Made by a program: the position numbers and the translations under genes
NCBI RefSeq assembly: GCF_001594015.1
Contig: NZ_LTBC01000015.1
Location: forward strand, 1-64,000
Source: Moorella mulderi DSM 14980
GTDB lineage: Bacteria; Bacillota; DSM-521; Neomoorellales; Neomoorellaceae
Direction: 5' to 3'
Length of the DNA: 64,000 bases
Shown: piece by piece, positions 55,741-63,069 of the stretch
How positions within the stretch are numbered: the stretch's first letter is position 1
How the letters are laid out: each line of letters starts with the position of its first letter
The notes under the pieces: generated by a model
Seen by the model: only the letters and a program-made list of their open reading frames with translations
Told to the model about the DNA's origin: nothing
Database searches by the model: none

Positions 55741-57130
55741 GGCTCTATGTCAATAGTTGTGGGATTAAATTTTGGGGGCAACATCCCAGGAAAATTTTCT
55801 TGATGAAATGATTACGGTTCCTAAAACCAAAACTTAAGCGTTTCAGCATTTTGCTTAAAGTATTCTTGCCTTCTATATAACCATTGGTGTACCGGCGGCC
55901 TTGCTGGGTGTATCTAACCAGGTTTAATATTTCTGACCTCCAGGACTTAATAGTACGAGCCCATACCCGTCCCTCTACATTTTCAGCGCATTCTGCATTT
56001 ATAAGCCAACGGCTTAAGGCAATTTCTGCCTCTTCAACCCGGTCCATCTTTATGATTTGTCTTAAATCTTCTTTTAGCTGGTATAGTTCATAGAGGGACG
56101 GGTACTTATTCTTAATTTCCTCTAGCTGCTGTTGTTGTCTGGGAGTAAGTTTTTCCTTGGCCTTAAGCAAGGGCAGTCGGGGTATATTCTCCTTGCTTGC
56201 TTCTTGCTCTATCTTGCGTGCTTCATTTAAGCGACGGTTAGCGTCCTGGATTACATGGAAAGGGTCTACTATTATCCTGGCTGAAGGAAAGATTGCTTTT
56301 ATTAACTTGCGCCAGGAGTCTTTCATATCAATTACTACTGCTTCTACTTTAACCCCGGCTTTTTTGAGCCCCTCCAGGTAAGCCTTTATAGTTGCTTTCC
56401 TGTCATCACCCAAAATCGTCAAAGGCCTCTTATCCGGTTCCAAGCGCCCTACTACGCATACAAAATCATTCCCGCTAAAGGACAGCTCATCTAAGGTTAA
56501 GACTATGGGCTCTTGAGTATCATCTGCTGGAAGACCAAACTGGATATACTTGTCTAGTAATTTTATAACCCTACTAGGAGTAAGGTTTAATATTTGGGCT
56601 GCATAGGTAAAGCTCATCCTCTGGGCATAATACACTACTGTCTGTACTCCTAGTTTTGTAAATCTGGCCCAGGGGATGGTATCCGGAGGACGAAGGGTAT
56701 AAGTCTTATGACAATGGTAGCACTTATACCGTACAGGAACCCAGGATAAAAAAATCCATCTCCCGTATAAAAAAGCGTGACGAATTTTCCTTTCTCTTGG
56801 CTTCCGGTTCTTCTTTAATATGCCGTGCTTATGTAATTTGCCTTTGTTACATGCAGGACATAATGCTGGAGGGTCTAGAGTCACCCTTAACACAATATCT
56901 TTACGTTCCTGCTGTTCTCCTAAAATGGACTGGAGTATTTTATCAAAATTCTCTTGTCCCTTGAGGGTGATCGTGCTATTCTTATTCATGGGGGCACTCC
57001 TTTCCTAATGGGTTTTTTGTTTGCTAACATTTGATTTGGATGTGCCCCCCTCTTTTTCCTCCTTTAGCTCCTAATAAAATTTCATCTCCTCTGTCCTTCC
57101 ATCTCTTCCCACACTTTTTATTATAGAGCC
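55741..57130 (-). mobile_element. Intact ISL3-family insertion sequence, 1390 bp
   Basis: Both ends begin GGCTCTAT reading inward, continuing as imperfect inverted repeats of about 23 bp that share GTGGG. The element is flanked by GGGTACGCC direct repeats. It contains one full-length transposase. It is AT-richer than its surroundings. It lies between the two-component operon and the tRNA-Gln promoter. Confidence 0.88.
55745..56989 (-). CDS. ISL3-family transposase
   Basis: The 414-residue transposase has an N-terminal zinc-binding pair (CPACNKGKLHKHG, YKCYHCHKTYTL) and a helix-turn-helix. The catalytic Asp candidates are in LTLDELSFSG and IVDPFHVIQDANRRLNEAR, and the Glu is in YTNGYIEGKNTLSKMLKR. 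No frameshift is seen, so it may be active. The ATG at 56989 has AAAGGAGTGCCCCC upstream. Confidence 0.92.
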   Translation of the reverse strand: MNKNSTITLKGQENFDKILQSILGEQQERKDIVLRVTLDPPALCPACNKGKLHKHGILKKNRKPRERKIRHAFLYGRWIFLSWVPVRYKCYHCHKTYTLRPPDTIPWARFTKLGVQTVVYYAQRMSFTYAAQILNLTPSRVIKLLDKYIQFGLPADDTQEPIVLTLDELSFSGNDFVCVVGRLEPDKRPLTILGDDRKATIKAYLEGLKKAGVKVEAVVIDMKDSWRKLIKAIFPSARIIVDPFHVIQDANRRLNEARKIEQEASKENIPRLPLLKAKEKLTPRQQQQLEEIKNKYPSLYELYQLKEDLRQIIKMDRVEEAEIALSRWLINAECAENVEGRVWARTIKSWRSEILNLVRYTQQGRRYTNGYIEGKNTLSKMLKRLSFGFRNRNHFIKKIFLGCCPQNLIPQLLT

Positions 57131-57139
57131 GGGTACGCC
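57131..57139 (+). repeat. ISL3 target-site duplication, right copy
   Basis: GGGTACGCC, identical to 55732-55740. It abuts the -35 box of the tRNA-Gln promoter. Confidence 0.8.
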
Positions 57140-57168
57140 TTGACTTTAACGTAGTTTTGTGCTAATAT
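57140..57168 (+). promoter_or_regulatory. Promoter of tRNA-Gln
   Basis: TTGACT (57140-57145) and TAATAT (57163-57168) are 17 bp apart, and the tRNA starts 22 bp after the -10. Confidence 0.75.
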
Positions 57169-57189
57169 ACTTTTTGCGCGGAAAAACAA

Positions 57190-57263
57190 TGCGGGATGGT
57201 GTAGCGGTAGCACCCATGACTCTGGATCATGTTGCCCTGGTTCGAATCCAGGTCCCGCAGCCA
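57190..57263 (+). tRNA. tRNA-Gln (anticodon CTG)
   Basis: The 74-nt sequence begins TGCGGGATGGTGTAGCGG and ends with encoded CCA. The acceptor arms TGCGGGA/TCCCGCA pair, the anticodon stem CATGA/TCATG encloses CTCTGGA, and the T arm has GGTTCGAATCC. It is probably the integration target of the element that follows. Confidence 0.95.
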
Positions 57264-57270
57264 GTAAAAT

Positions 57271-57307
57271 CAAGGCCTCCGGGAAACGGAGGCCGCCCTT
57301 TTAAGGG
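57271..57307 (+). terminator. Hairpins after tRNA-Gln
   Basis: GGCCTCCG and CGGAGGCC form a stem around GGAAA, followed directly by GCCCTTTTAAGGGC, a second palindrome. Together they probably terminate the tRNA transcript. Confidence 0.65.
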
Positions 57308-57309
57308 CT

Positions 57310-57331
57310 TTTGACGACAGTTTGACGACAG
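57310..57331. repeat. Tandem 11-bp repeat, possible integrase arm site
   Basis: TTTGACGACAG is repeated twice head-to-tail, 47 bp after the tRNA and 47 bp before the integrase stop. Short direct repeats beside attL are typical arm-type binding sites of tyrosine integrases. Confidence 0.45.
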
Positions 57332-57377
57332 TAGTGGAATACTCCTTAATCTAATTTTCCTCCTTTCCCGCTAAATT

Positions 57378-58559
57378 TTATGTAGGGGAGGATTTTTTCT
57401 TTGGTTTAAATAAGCCATCCAACTTGGCAGCGGCCTGCTTTTTTAATTCAGGTGATACATGGCTGTAGGTGTCAAGGGTCATAGTAATGGTGCTGTGGCC
57501 TAAAAGTTCTTGCACTATTTTAGGATGCTCGTTTAGTTCCAACAACCTGGTTGCGAACGTATGTCTTAAGGTATGCATTGAAGCCTCTTCAATCCCAGCC
57601 TTTTTCGCTAACTTGGCAAAGTGGTCGCCAAAACTGGAGGGGTCTAACGGCCTACCATCAATGCCACAGAATACAAGGCCGTTGTCCTGATAGTTTTGGC
57701 CCATGATTAACTTCTCCTGGGCTTGCCTTTTCTTATGAGCTTTCAACTCCGGCAGGATGCTCTCCGGTATTGGTATCGTCCTCCTACCGTGGGCCGTCTT
57801 CGGTTCCTGGAAAACCAGGGCGGTTTTAACCGGCCCGTTTTCGGCCTTCACCCTGACCAGGGTCCGCTTTACATGGATAAGGCCCTGCTTCAGGTCTATA
57901 TCCTCCCATTTCAAGCCCAGCAGTTCACCACGCCTAAGCCCTGTAGCCATATCCAGCAGGAAGGCAGCATACAACCTGTGGCTTTCCAGGGCCTCCAGCA
58001 GGCGGTTCTGTTCTTCCGGCGACAGGACGCGCATCTCCTTTTTCTCCCATCGCGGCGGGCTGGTCGCTTCGGCAACATTGCGTACTGCCAGCCCTTCCTT
58101 GACGGCCTGTTTCAGGGCGGCGTGGAGGACGGTATGAATTAACCTGACTGTGCGGCCTGACAGCCCTTCAGCCAGCTTCCGGTTATACAAGGCCTGCAAG
58201 TGGCTGGGTAACAACTGGCCCAGCTTCTGGTCGCCTATATAGGGTTTGATATGCTTTCTGATAGTGGCTTCGTAATTATCCCTGGTTGTAGGCCGGACAC
58301 GCGGCTTTACATAATTCGCAAACCATATGTCCAGCCATTCCCCCAGCGTCTCCCCCGTGGGCTTGACGAAAGTCCCATGCTGGATTTCGGCCAGGGCTTT
58401 GGTTATCTTCTCGGCCACCTCCTGCCTGGTCCTGCCGTAGAACGTCAGGCGTTTAGTTTTCCCGTTTACCGGGTCGTATTCGATAGTGACTTTACCCTCC
58501 CACCTGCCGTCTTTCCTCTTGCTGATGGTCCCTTCGCCGTTGCCACGGCGTTTTGGCAT
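57378..58559 (-). CDS. int: Tyrosine site-specific integrase
   Basis: The 393-residue integrase has an N-terminal AP2-like DNA-binding domain (GTISKRKDGRWEGKVT) and a SAM-like core-binding domain (residues about 70-155). The catalytic residues are Arg in ATGLRRGELLG, the box HTLRHTFATRLLE, His in LLGHSTITMTL and Tyr in DTYSHVSPE. The ATG at 58559 lies after GGAGGG and is preferred to the ATG at 58574, which is inside the SD. It is convergent toward tRNA-Gln. Confidence 0.92.
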   Translation of the reverse strand: MPKRRGNGEGTISKRKDGRWEGKVTIEYDPVNGKTKRLTFYGRTRQEVAEKITKALAEIQHGTFVKPTGETLGEWLDIWFANYVKPRVRPTTRDNYEATIRKHIKPYIGDQKLGQLLPSHLQALYNRKLAEGLSGRTVRLIHTVLHAALKQAVKEGLAVRNVAEATSPPRWEKKEMRVLSPEEQNRLLEALESHRLYAAFLLDMATGLRRGELLGLKWEDIDLKQGLIHVKRTLVRVKAENGPVKTALVFQEPKTAHGRRTIPIPESILPELKAHKKRQAQEKLIMGQNYQDNGLVFCGIDGRPLDPSSFGDHFAKLAKKAGIEEASMHTLRHTFATRLLELNEHPKIVQELLGHSTITMTLDTYSHVSPELKKQAAAKLDGLFKPKKKSSPT

Positions 58560-58700
58560 TATATTTCCCTCCATTTACCATATTTACCATTTATACCGTT
58601 TGGTGCAAGGCCCTTAAAATTTGCGGGTAATAGTTTTTTTACCAGCTCGATAAAGGGGGCCTTACAGGGCATTTTAGAGGCTTCCAGAGAATCGATTCCA

Positions 58701-58925
58701 TTAAAGAGCTTGCAGGTTTACGCCGATATAATCTGCTTCGGCTGTGGGAACTGGGATTGGCAGGCCATCCTCTTTTAGTCCCTGGAGGTGCATCTTTATA
58801 GCTTCTGCCATATTCTCCCTGGCCTCACGTGGTGTTTTTCCGGTAGCCACGCAGCCGGGGAGGTCGGGCGAATACGCGGAATAATTCCCATCGGCCTTCT
58901 CGATAACGATTAAATATTTATCCAC
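58701..58925 (-). CDS. hicB: HicB-family antitoxin
   Basis: The 74-residue protein has YLIVIEKADGNYSAYSPDL, PGCVATGKTPREARENM and the amphipathic helix AEAIKMHLQGL, the degenerate RNase-H-like fold of HicB antitoxins. It lacks the extra C-terminal DNA-binding domain of longer HicB, so operon control may rest on the upstream XRE protein. It lies 3 bp after hicA. Confidence 0.88.
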   Translation of the reverse strand: MDKYLIVIEKADGNYSAYSPDLPGCVATGKTPREARENMAEAIKMHLQGLKEDGLPIPVPTAEADYIGVNLQAL

Positions 58926-58928
58926 GAT

Positions 58929-59123
58929 TTATTTGCCCTCCTTCAATTTAGCCTGCTTTAAGATGCTGTTTAATGTGCCTGGAGCCAGGTCGTCGTTAAG
59001 ATGGCCCGCTATGGTGACACGTCCTGGCTTTACGGGATGTTTGAATTGCCTGTGGCTCCCCTTTTGGGTAACAAGATACCACCCATCTCGTTCTATTAGT
59101 TTTATGATATCGCGAACCTTCAT
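58929..59123 (-). CDS. hicA: HicA-family toxin (mRNA interferase)
   Basis: The 64-residue double-stranded-RNA-binding-fold toxin has MKVRDIIKLIERDGWYLV, GSHRQFKHP with the catalytic His, and VTIAGHLNDDLAPGTL. It would cleave mRNA when not held by HicB. Its start overlaps the end of the XRE gene by 4 bp, and hicB follows after 3 bp. Confidence 0.9.
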   Translation of the reverse strand: MKVRDIIKLIERDGWYLVTQKGSHRQFKHPVKPGRVTIAGHLNDDLAPGTLNSILKQAKLKEGK

Positions 59124-59341
59124 GATTGACTATCCTTTTCCGGCACGTAGACCAGTAAGTCCCCTGGCTGGCAATTGAGGAATGAGCAGAGCTTATCCAG
59201 GACGGCGTAATCAACTTTTGTTACCTTGTCATGGTAGAGGCCAAATACTGTGCTACGCGCCAGACCAGCACCTTCTGCGACCTCAGTCATCTTCAATCGT
59301 TTAGCTCCCATAATTGTTGACAGCAAACATTTTATAGCCAT
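59120..59341 (-). CDS. XRE-type helix-turn-helix regulator
   Basis: The 73-residue protein has MTEVAEGAGLARSTVFGLY as its helix-turn-helix and LDKLCSFLNCQPGDLLVYV, the typical YozG/HTH_26 Cro-like pattern. The ATG at 59341 follows GGAGGTGAT. It is the first gene of an operon with hicA and hicB, overlapping hicA by 4 bp, so it is probably the repressor of the toxin-antitoxin operon, taking the DNA-binding role missing in this HicB. Confidence 0.82.
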   Translation of the reverse strand: MAIKCLLSTIMGAKRLKMTEVAEGAGLARSTVFGLYHDKVTKVDYAVLDKLCSFLNCQPGDLLVYVPEKDSQS

Positions 59342-59371
59342 TACCATCACCTCCATGATTATTGTTTGCAC

Positions 59372-59400
59372 ATACATATTGTAGCATAATAGCTATGTAT
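59372..59400. promoter_or_regulatory. Inverted repeat upstream of the XRE-hicA-hicB operon
   Basis: ATACATA (59372-59378) and TATGTAT (59394-59400) form a symmetrical pair separated by 15 bp, 30 bp upstream of the XRE start, spanning TACAAT/TATTAT -10-like boxes on the minus strand. A likely autoregulatory operator. Confidence 0.5.
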
Positions 59401-59447
59401 AGCGCTAGAAGCCAGAAAAAATTTTTGCGTTTACAGGCAAAAAGTAC

Positions 59448-59493
59448 TTGACTACTGTCTGCTTCCATGTTAATATTGTATTAGCAGGCAGAC
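59448..59493 (+). promoter_or_regulatory. Strong promoter with flanking inverted repeat
   Basis: TTGACT (59448-59453) and TAATAT (59471-59476) are 17 bp apart. GTCTGC (59457-59462) and GCAGAC (59488-59493) bracket the -10 and could bind a repressor. Confidence 0.6.
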
Positions 59494-59535
59494 AGAATAG
59501 CTGCTTGCAAATAAACTATAAGGAGGTATCCTTCA

Positions 59536-59757
59536 ATGGCAGTCACGCTTGAAAGTTTAAGGGAACGGTTGTGGGAGAAGAAAAGAGAAATCGCCTTAGA
59601 ACTATTAGACGTTATGCTTCAGGATGAAGAATTTTACAAAGCGATACTAACCACTAAAAACCCGGATGTGGCGGCCTTGTATGAAAGATTTCAAGATGTT
59701 AGCGATTACCTGAGATGGACATACTGCAATGAGAATGAGGATGAAGCTATAACGTAG
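59536..59757 (+). CDS. Small acidic helical protein, unknown
   Basis: The 73-residue protein (ATG at 59536 after AAGGAGG) has LESLRERLWEKKREIALEL and DEEFYKAILTTKNPDVAAL, wholly helical in appearance. I know no family. It is transcribed away from the XRE-hicA-hicB operon, from a strong promoter with a possible operator, and ends in a terminator. The arrangement resembles a phage or plasmid control region. Confidence 0.65.
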   Translation: MAVTLESLRERLWEKKREIALELLDVMLQDEEFYKAILTTKNPDVAALYERFQDVSDYLRWTYCNENEDEAIT

Positions 59758-59767
59758 CAAGCACATT

Positions 59768-59802
59768 GCGGCCAGGCCTAAAAACCTGGCCGCCAATTTT
59801 TA
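59768..59802 (+). terminator. Rho-independent terminator after the 73-residue gene
   Basis: GCGGCCAGG (59768-59776) pairs with CCTGGCCGC (59785-59793), followed by CAATTTTTAT. Confidence 0.85.
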
Positions 59803-59967
59803 TGTGAACGCCTGGCCAGGCGGTACCACAGGGATAGGTATAAGTTTTTGCCGGAAGTAACGGCAGCTTGTGTTACCGGAGCGCGTGGGTATCCCGTCTT
59901 TGGCCACCCCTGGGCGGGACGCGCATGTGGAAACCCTTCCTCTCCATACACAGCCGTGTTGCAAGGG
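59803..59967 (+). ncRNA. Candidate structured RNA of unknown family
   Basis: No SD-led gene lies here, but several stems are nested or adjacent: TGCCG/CGGCA (59849-59853, 59861-59865); GCGCGT/ACGCGC (59881-59886, 59919-59924) enclosing CCCG/CGGG (59893-59896, 59915-59918); CCCTT/AAGGG (59934-59938, 59963-59967) enclosing ACAC-AGCC-GTGT (59948-59959). The strand is assumed from its position downstream of a terminator and upstream of a plus-strand gene. I cannot name a family. A minus-strand ORF across it has no SD and is probably accidental. Confidence 0.5.
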
Positions 59968-60052
59968 AACCTGGTTGACAAAAGAAAATTATTTACAATA
60001 CCTGCAGGATTTACTACATTGACATAGAATACACCGAACAGGAGGTGGTTTT

Positions 60053-60562
60053 ATGTCAGTGGGAATAATTCCCATAATTGCAGTTATCGCGTTAATCATG
60101 GGTACTATTATCATAGCTGCGGCTACACGGATTATGAAAGAGTCTGATGATGAAAATAAAAACGCTGAAGTATTGCCGCTTATGACAAAAGAGATGAGGC
60201 CGGGCACTTCAAGAAGGAATATAGCCTGGCTGGTATTCGCCGTTTATGTGATGGTATTAGGGTATTTCACATTCGGGAAATTTACTTCTTGGGGCCTCAA
60301 TTCTAAACTGGCTGCAATAGGATTGAAGTCTGAGCGATTAGAATATGTACCACCTCAAAAGCCTCGTCCAGGAAATTACTTTGATACAGCTAGAGAAATG
60401 ATGGGAGAGTTGGGCGGTGGATGGAGACGCGTGGGCTATAATTCGAACTACGGTGGATTTATTGCTTATGTGTGTGGTGGTGCTATAATCGCCTATATAT
60501 TACAGGGGCATAAGAAAGATGGAGAAGAAAACAAGCTCAATCATAAGGAAAACGGCAATTAG
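60053..60562 (+). CDS. Membrane protein with three predicted segments, unknown
   Basis: The 169-residue protein has hydrophobic segments at about residues 4-24 (IIPIIAVIALIMGTIIIAA), 60-75 (LVFAVYVMVLGYFTF) and 138-152 (GGFIAYVCGGAIIAYIL). The charged parts between them show no known domain. The ATG follows AGGAGGTGG. The gene and its downstream neighbour are clearly more AT-rich than the backbone. Family unknown. Confidence 0.65.
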   Translation: MSVGIIPIIAVIALIMGTIIIAAATRIMKESDDENKNAEVLPLMTKEMRPGTSRRNIAWLVFAVYVMVLGYFTFGKFTSWGLNSKLAAIGLKSERLEYVPPQKPRPGNYFDTAREMMGELGGGWRRVGYNSNYGGFIAYVCGGAIIAYILQGHKKDGEENKLNHKENGN

Positions 60563-60675
60563 GATTTGTTACAATAGGTGTATAGACTTGGAAAAAGGAT
60601 TAAGGTATCTCTCGTTTTATTAGAGACGATTTTTACAATCCATACATAGAATACGCTACTTTGGAGGTGGTATTT

Positions 60676-61440
60676 TTGAAACGGGCCGCTATCATACTAT
60701 ACGTAATCTTTATCGTGTTGTTCGGTGGTATCGCTGTAGCCAGAGCTGGAGAAAACATCCGTATCTTTGTTGATGGAAAAGAGATTTATACTGATGTGCC
60801 TCTACAGGTGATAGAGGGCCGGACTATGGTCCCGCTTCGGGCAGTGGGCGAAGCTCTAGGAGCTGACGTTAGATGGGATGATGCAAACAATACTGTTGTA
60901 ATAGTTAACCATATTAAAGAACTGCAATTACCTAGTGAGTTTATAACTCTCCTGGAGCAAAATCCTGGGTTAAGACAGGTTCTAATACAGTGGGCAAACC
61001 TTTTGAGGACAGAACCTGCGTTGACAAATGACTTTCTACAAAACCCCGAAATGCTACCCGTTCTCATAAATCTAGCAAAGCTCATTAATTCAGATCCAGT
61101 CTTGGCAAACAAATTAGCAGATACAATTGAAAAACATTACAATCCAACACCACCAATAATACCTCAATTTCCCACAACCCCGTTACCTAAAAATATTCCT
61201 TCTACTAGCTATAAGGGTCTAGGTTCAGGTCATTGGATTTCTGAAAACAGTGATGGCAAATATATTAAGCTAGAAGATGGATCTTTATGGGAAATTTCTT
61301 CTTTTGACCAGATCGACACTCGATTCTGGCTAACTACTGATGATATAACAGTCATAGAAAATAATAACCCATTTTATCCTTATCTGCTAATTAACACTGA
61401 TGAAGCAGAAGAAGCGGAAGCAAAATTATTATCTCAATAA
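60676..61440 (+). CDS. Exported protein with copper-amine-oxidase-type stalk domain
   Basis: The 254-residue protein has a signal peptide (IILYVIFIVLFGGIAVARA). A stalk domain follows at residues about 25-75 (IRIFVDGKEIYTDVPLQVIE, RTMVPLRAVGEALGADVRWD), the module common on exported proteins of clostridia. Its C-terminal part (SHWISEN-like, YIKLEDGSLWEISSFDQID) is unknown but recurs in small bacterial surface proteins. The TTG at 60676 lies after GGAGGTGG. It is AT-rich like the membrane protein before it. Confidence 0.8.
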   Translation: MKRAAIILYVIFIVLFGGIAVARAGENIRIFVDGKEIYTDVPLQVIEGRTMVPLRAVGEALGADVRWDDANNTVVIVNHIKELQLPSEFITLLEQNPGLRQVLIQWANLLRTEPALTNDFLQNPEMLPVLINLAKLINSDPVLANKLADTIEKHYNPTPPIIPQFPTTPLPKNIPSTSYKGLGSGHWISENSDGKYIKLEDGSLWEISSFDQIDTRFWLTTDDITVIENNNPFYPYLLINTDEAEEAEAKLLSQ

Positions 61441-61445
61441 CGATC

Positions 61446-61480
61446 AAGGGCCACCCCGTGGAATGGGTGGCCCTTTCATT
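61446..61480 (+). terminator. Rho-independent terminator, possibly bidirectional
   Basis: AAGGGCCACCC (61446-61456) pairs perfectly with GGGTGGCCCTT (61465-61475). It lies between two converging genes. Confidence 0.85.
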
Positions 61481-61487
61481 ATGCTCC

Positions 61488-62519
61488 TTACCCTGCCTGC
61501 TGTACCCTCTCTCGTAATGCATCCATCCTGGCCCGGTTACCCCGCCCAGGCAAATACCCCAACCGCATCAAGTACAACCGCCAAACCGGGTCGGCGCTCA
61601 TCCACATAGGCACCTTGCCGCCGAGGACGCTCTGGAACTGGGGCGACGCCAGGTACTCCCGGATTTCTGGGCTTTCCTTACCGCCAGTAACCTCTTTGTA
61701 GATGCGGTAGAGTTCATCCACACTCGGGACGGCAGCCGTCGGCAGAGCTACCTGCTCCACGAACCCGCCAGGGCCTTTTTCCTGCACGTCCTGCGCCGGG
61801 CCGGATGTTTCAGCAGGCTTCTGTCCCGCAGGAACTTCTATCTTCGGTGGTTGTTCAATCTTCACCGGAGTTGGTGGAGACGTCACCTCCAGTTTGGGTG
61901 GGGGTGTTACCTGGAACTGGCTCCTGAGCGCATCGAGCTGGTTGTTAAGCTGGTTAATATAACCTTCGTATATTTTCTTCTGCTCATCAAGCTGTCGCTG
62001 GATATCCGGCGGTAGTGTTGTCGTTGGTTGCCGCCCAACAGTACCACTCCCGCCCCTGTAACCTGCCACCGTACTGAGACCGGTACCCAACGTACCTAAA
62101 GCGGCCCCTACTGCAGGGCTACTACCGGCAAGTCCCGCACCAAGACCGGCAAGCCCAAGACCAGCTCCTATAGCCCCCAGTGTTGCTCCCCAGTTCCAAC
62201 TACTGCTAGAGCCATTACTACCACTCTTGGAAGATGTGGTAGAAGTCGATTTGCCACCTCCACTACTACCACCTCCGCCGCTGCTTCTCGACACCCTACC
62301 GGCCATAACCTCCTGCCGCACCTGCTCCGGGGTCTTGAGGCCGCCTATAGTGTGGACCGTACTGATAGCACCGCCGGGAGTGTACTGTGTACCCTCCCAC
62401 GCCTGCATGGATTTACCAGTAGTAGGGTTGGTTATTGTATACATCCCACCCTTCCCAGTAGGCGTGACCTTGTAACCAGCTTCCTTAGCCCAATCAACAT
62501 AAGTTTTCGGGGTGGCCAT
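61488..62519 (-). CDS. Gly/Ser-rich phage-like protein, unknown
   Basis: The 343-residue protein begins MATPKTYVDWAKEAGYKVT, has a Gly/Ser run (about residues 75-105), then a Gly/Ala-rich hydrophobic stretch (GATLGAIGAGLGLAGLGAG), a coiled coil (LDEQKKIYEGYINQLNNQL) and a Pro-rich segment. The pattern resembles phage virion or tail-associated proteins but I cannot assign it. The ATG follows GAAAGGAGC. Gly-rich low complexity makes homology by eye unreliable. Confidence 0.6.
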   Translation of the reverse strand: MATPKTYVDWAKEAGYKVTPTGKGGMYTITNPTTGKSMQAWEGTQYTPGGAISTVHTIGGLKTPEQVRQEVMAGRVSRSSGGGGSSGGGKSTSTTSSKSGSNGSSSSWNWGATLGAIGAGLGLAGLGAGLAGSSPAVGAALGTLGTGLSTVAGYRGGSGTVGRQPTTTLPPDIQRQLDEQKKIYEGYINQLNNQLDALRSQFQVTPPPKLEVTSPPTPVKIEQPPKIEVPAGQKPAETSGPAQDVQEKGPGGFVEQVALPTAAVPSVDELYRIYKEVTGGKESPEIREYLASPQFQSVLGGKVPMWMSADPVWRLYLMRLGYLPGRGNRARMDALRERVQQAG

Positions 62520-62623
62520 CGTTATCTGCTCCTTTCGTTAATAAAGTGTAGTTGCTATATGTCAACGCGCCCCCACTGTGGAGGGCGCGATTTCTGTTAG
62601 TAGCCCTTGTAGGTCGTACCACC

Positions 62624-62779
62624 TCAAAATTCGTACATGCCCGGCGTGATGTCGTAAGACTTACCGCCTTTGCTGGCCTTGATGGGCTTGCCTTCGCCCT
62701 GCCAGTCAACTTTGTAACCCATACTTTCTAAAGTGCTACGCAATGGAACCTGGTAACCGTAGGAATTAGTACTTGCCAT
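62624..62779 (-). CDS. Small stalk-domain-like protein, 51 residues
   Basis: The frame from the ATG at 62779 reads YGYQVPLRSTLESMGYKVDW and KGGKSYDITPGMYEF. VPLRSTLESMGYKVDW looks like half of the copper-amine-oxidase stalk motif (VPLRAVAEALGAKVxW). Upstream AAGGAGTAATTACT provides an SD. It precedes the Gly-rich gene on the same strand by about 100 bp and may be co-expressed. Confidence 0.6.
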   Translation of the reverse strand: MASTNSYGYQVPLRSTLESMGYKVDWQGEGKPIKASKGGKSYDITPGMYEF

Positions 62780-62817
62780 AGTAATTACTCCTTAAATTAG
62801 GTAATTTAGTCTCCGCT

Positions 62818-63063
62818 TTATTCGAGGAGGCCATTTTCTAAGTCCCTCTCCAACTGGGCTTGTTCCTCAGCCGTGATGTTGATCTGAATAGCATTTTGGA
62901 CGTTCGCCCGGCTACCTCCGCTCAAATCCAGCCCGGCCACCTTTAACACCAGTTTGGCCGCCTCCAGGTCGCCGTCCAGGGCCATGTCCACCACAACCCG
63001 CATCACCTGTGGCGATGCGTCAATGGCTTCGGCAACGATTATTTCGGGACCATACTGACCCAA
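62818..63063 (-). CDS. Phage-like small protein, N-terminus uncertain
   Basis: The frame gives GPEIIVAEAIDASPQVMRVV, DGDLEAAKLVLKVAGLDLSG and a charged C-terminus, which resembles the C-terminal part of small phage packaging or scaffold proteins, but I cannot name it. The TTG at 63063 lacks an SD, and the frame remains open and protein-like further upstream, so the start is unknown or the gene is truncated by a junction near 63065. Confidence 0.45.
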   Translation of the reverse strand: MGQYGPEIIVAEAIDASPQVMRVVVDMALDGDLEAAKLVLKVAGLDLSGGSRANVQNAIQINITAEEQAQLERDLENGLLE

Positions 63064-63069
63064 GCCGAA

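Noticed and set aside
59778-59981. Minus-strand ORF of 67 codons across the structured region
   Set aside because: No SD, no family resemblance, and it runs through several hairpins; the length is explained by local GC content.
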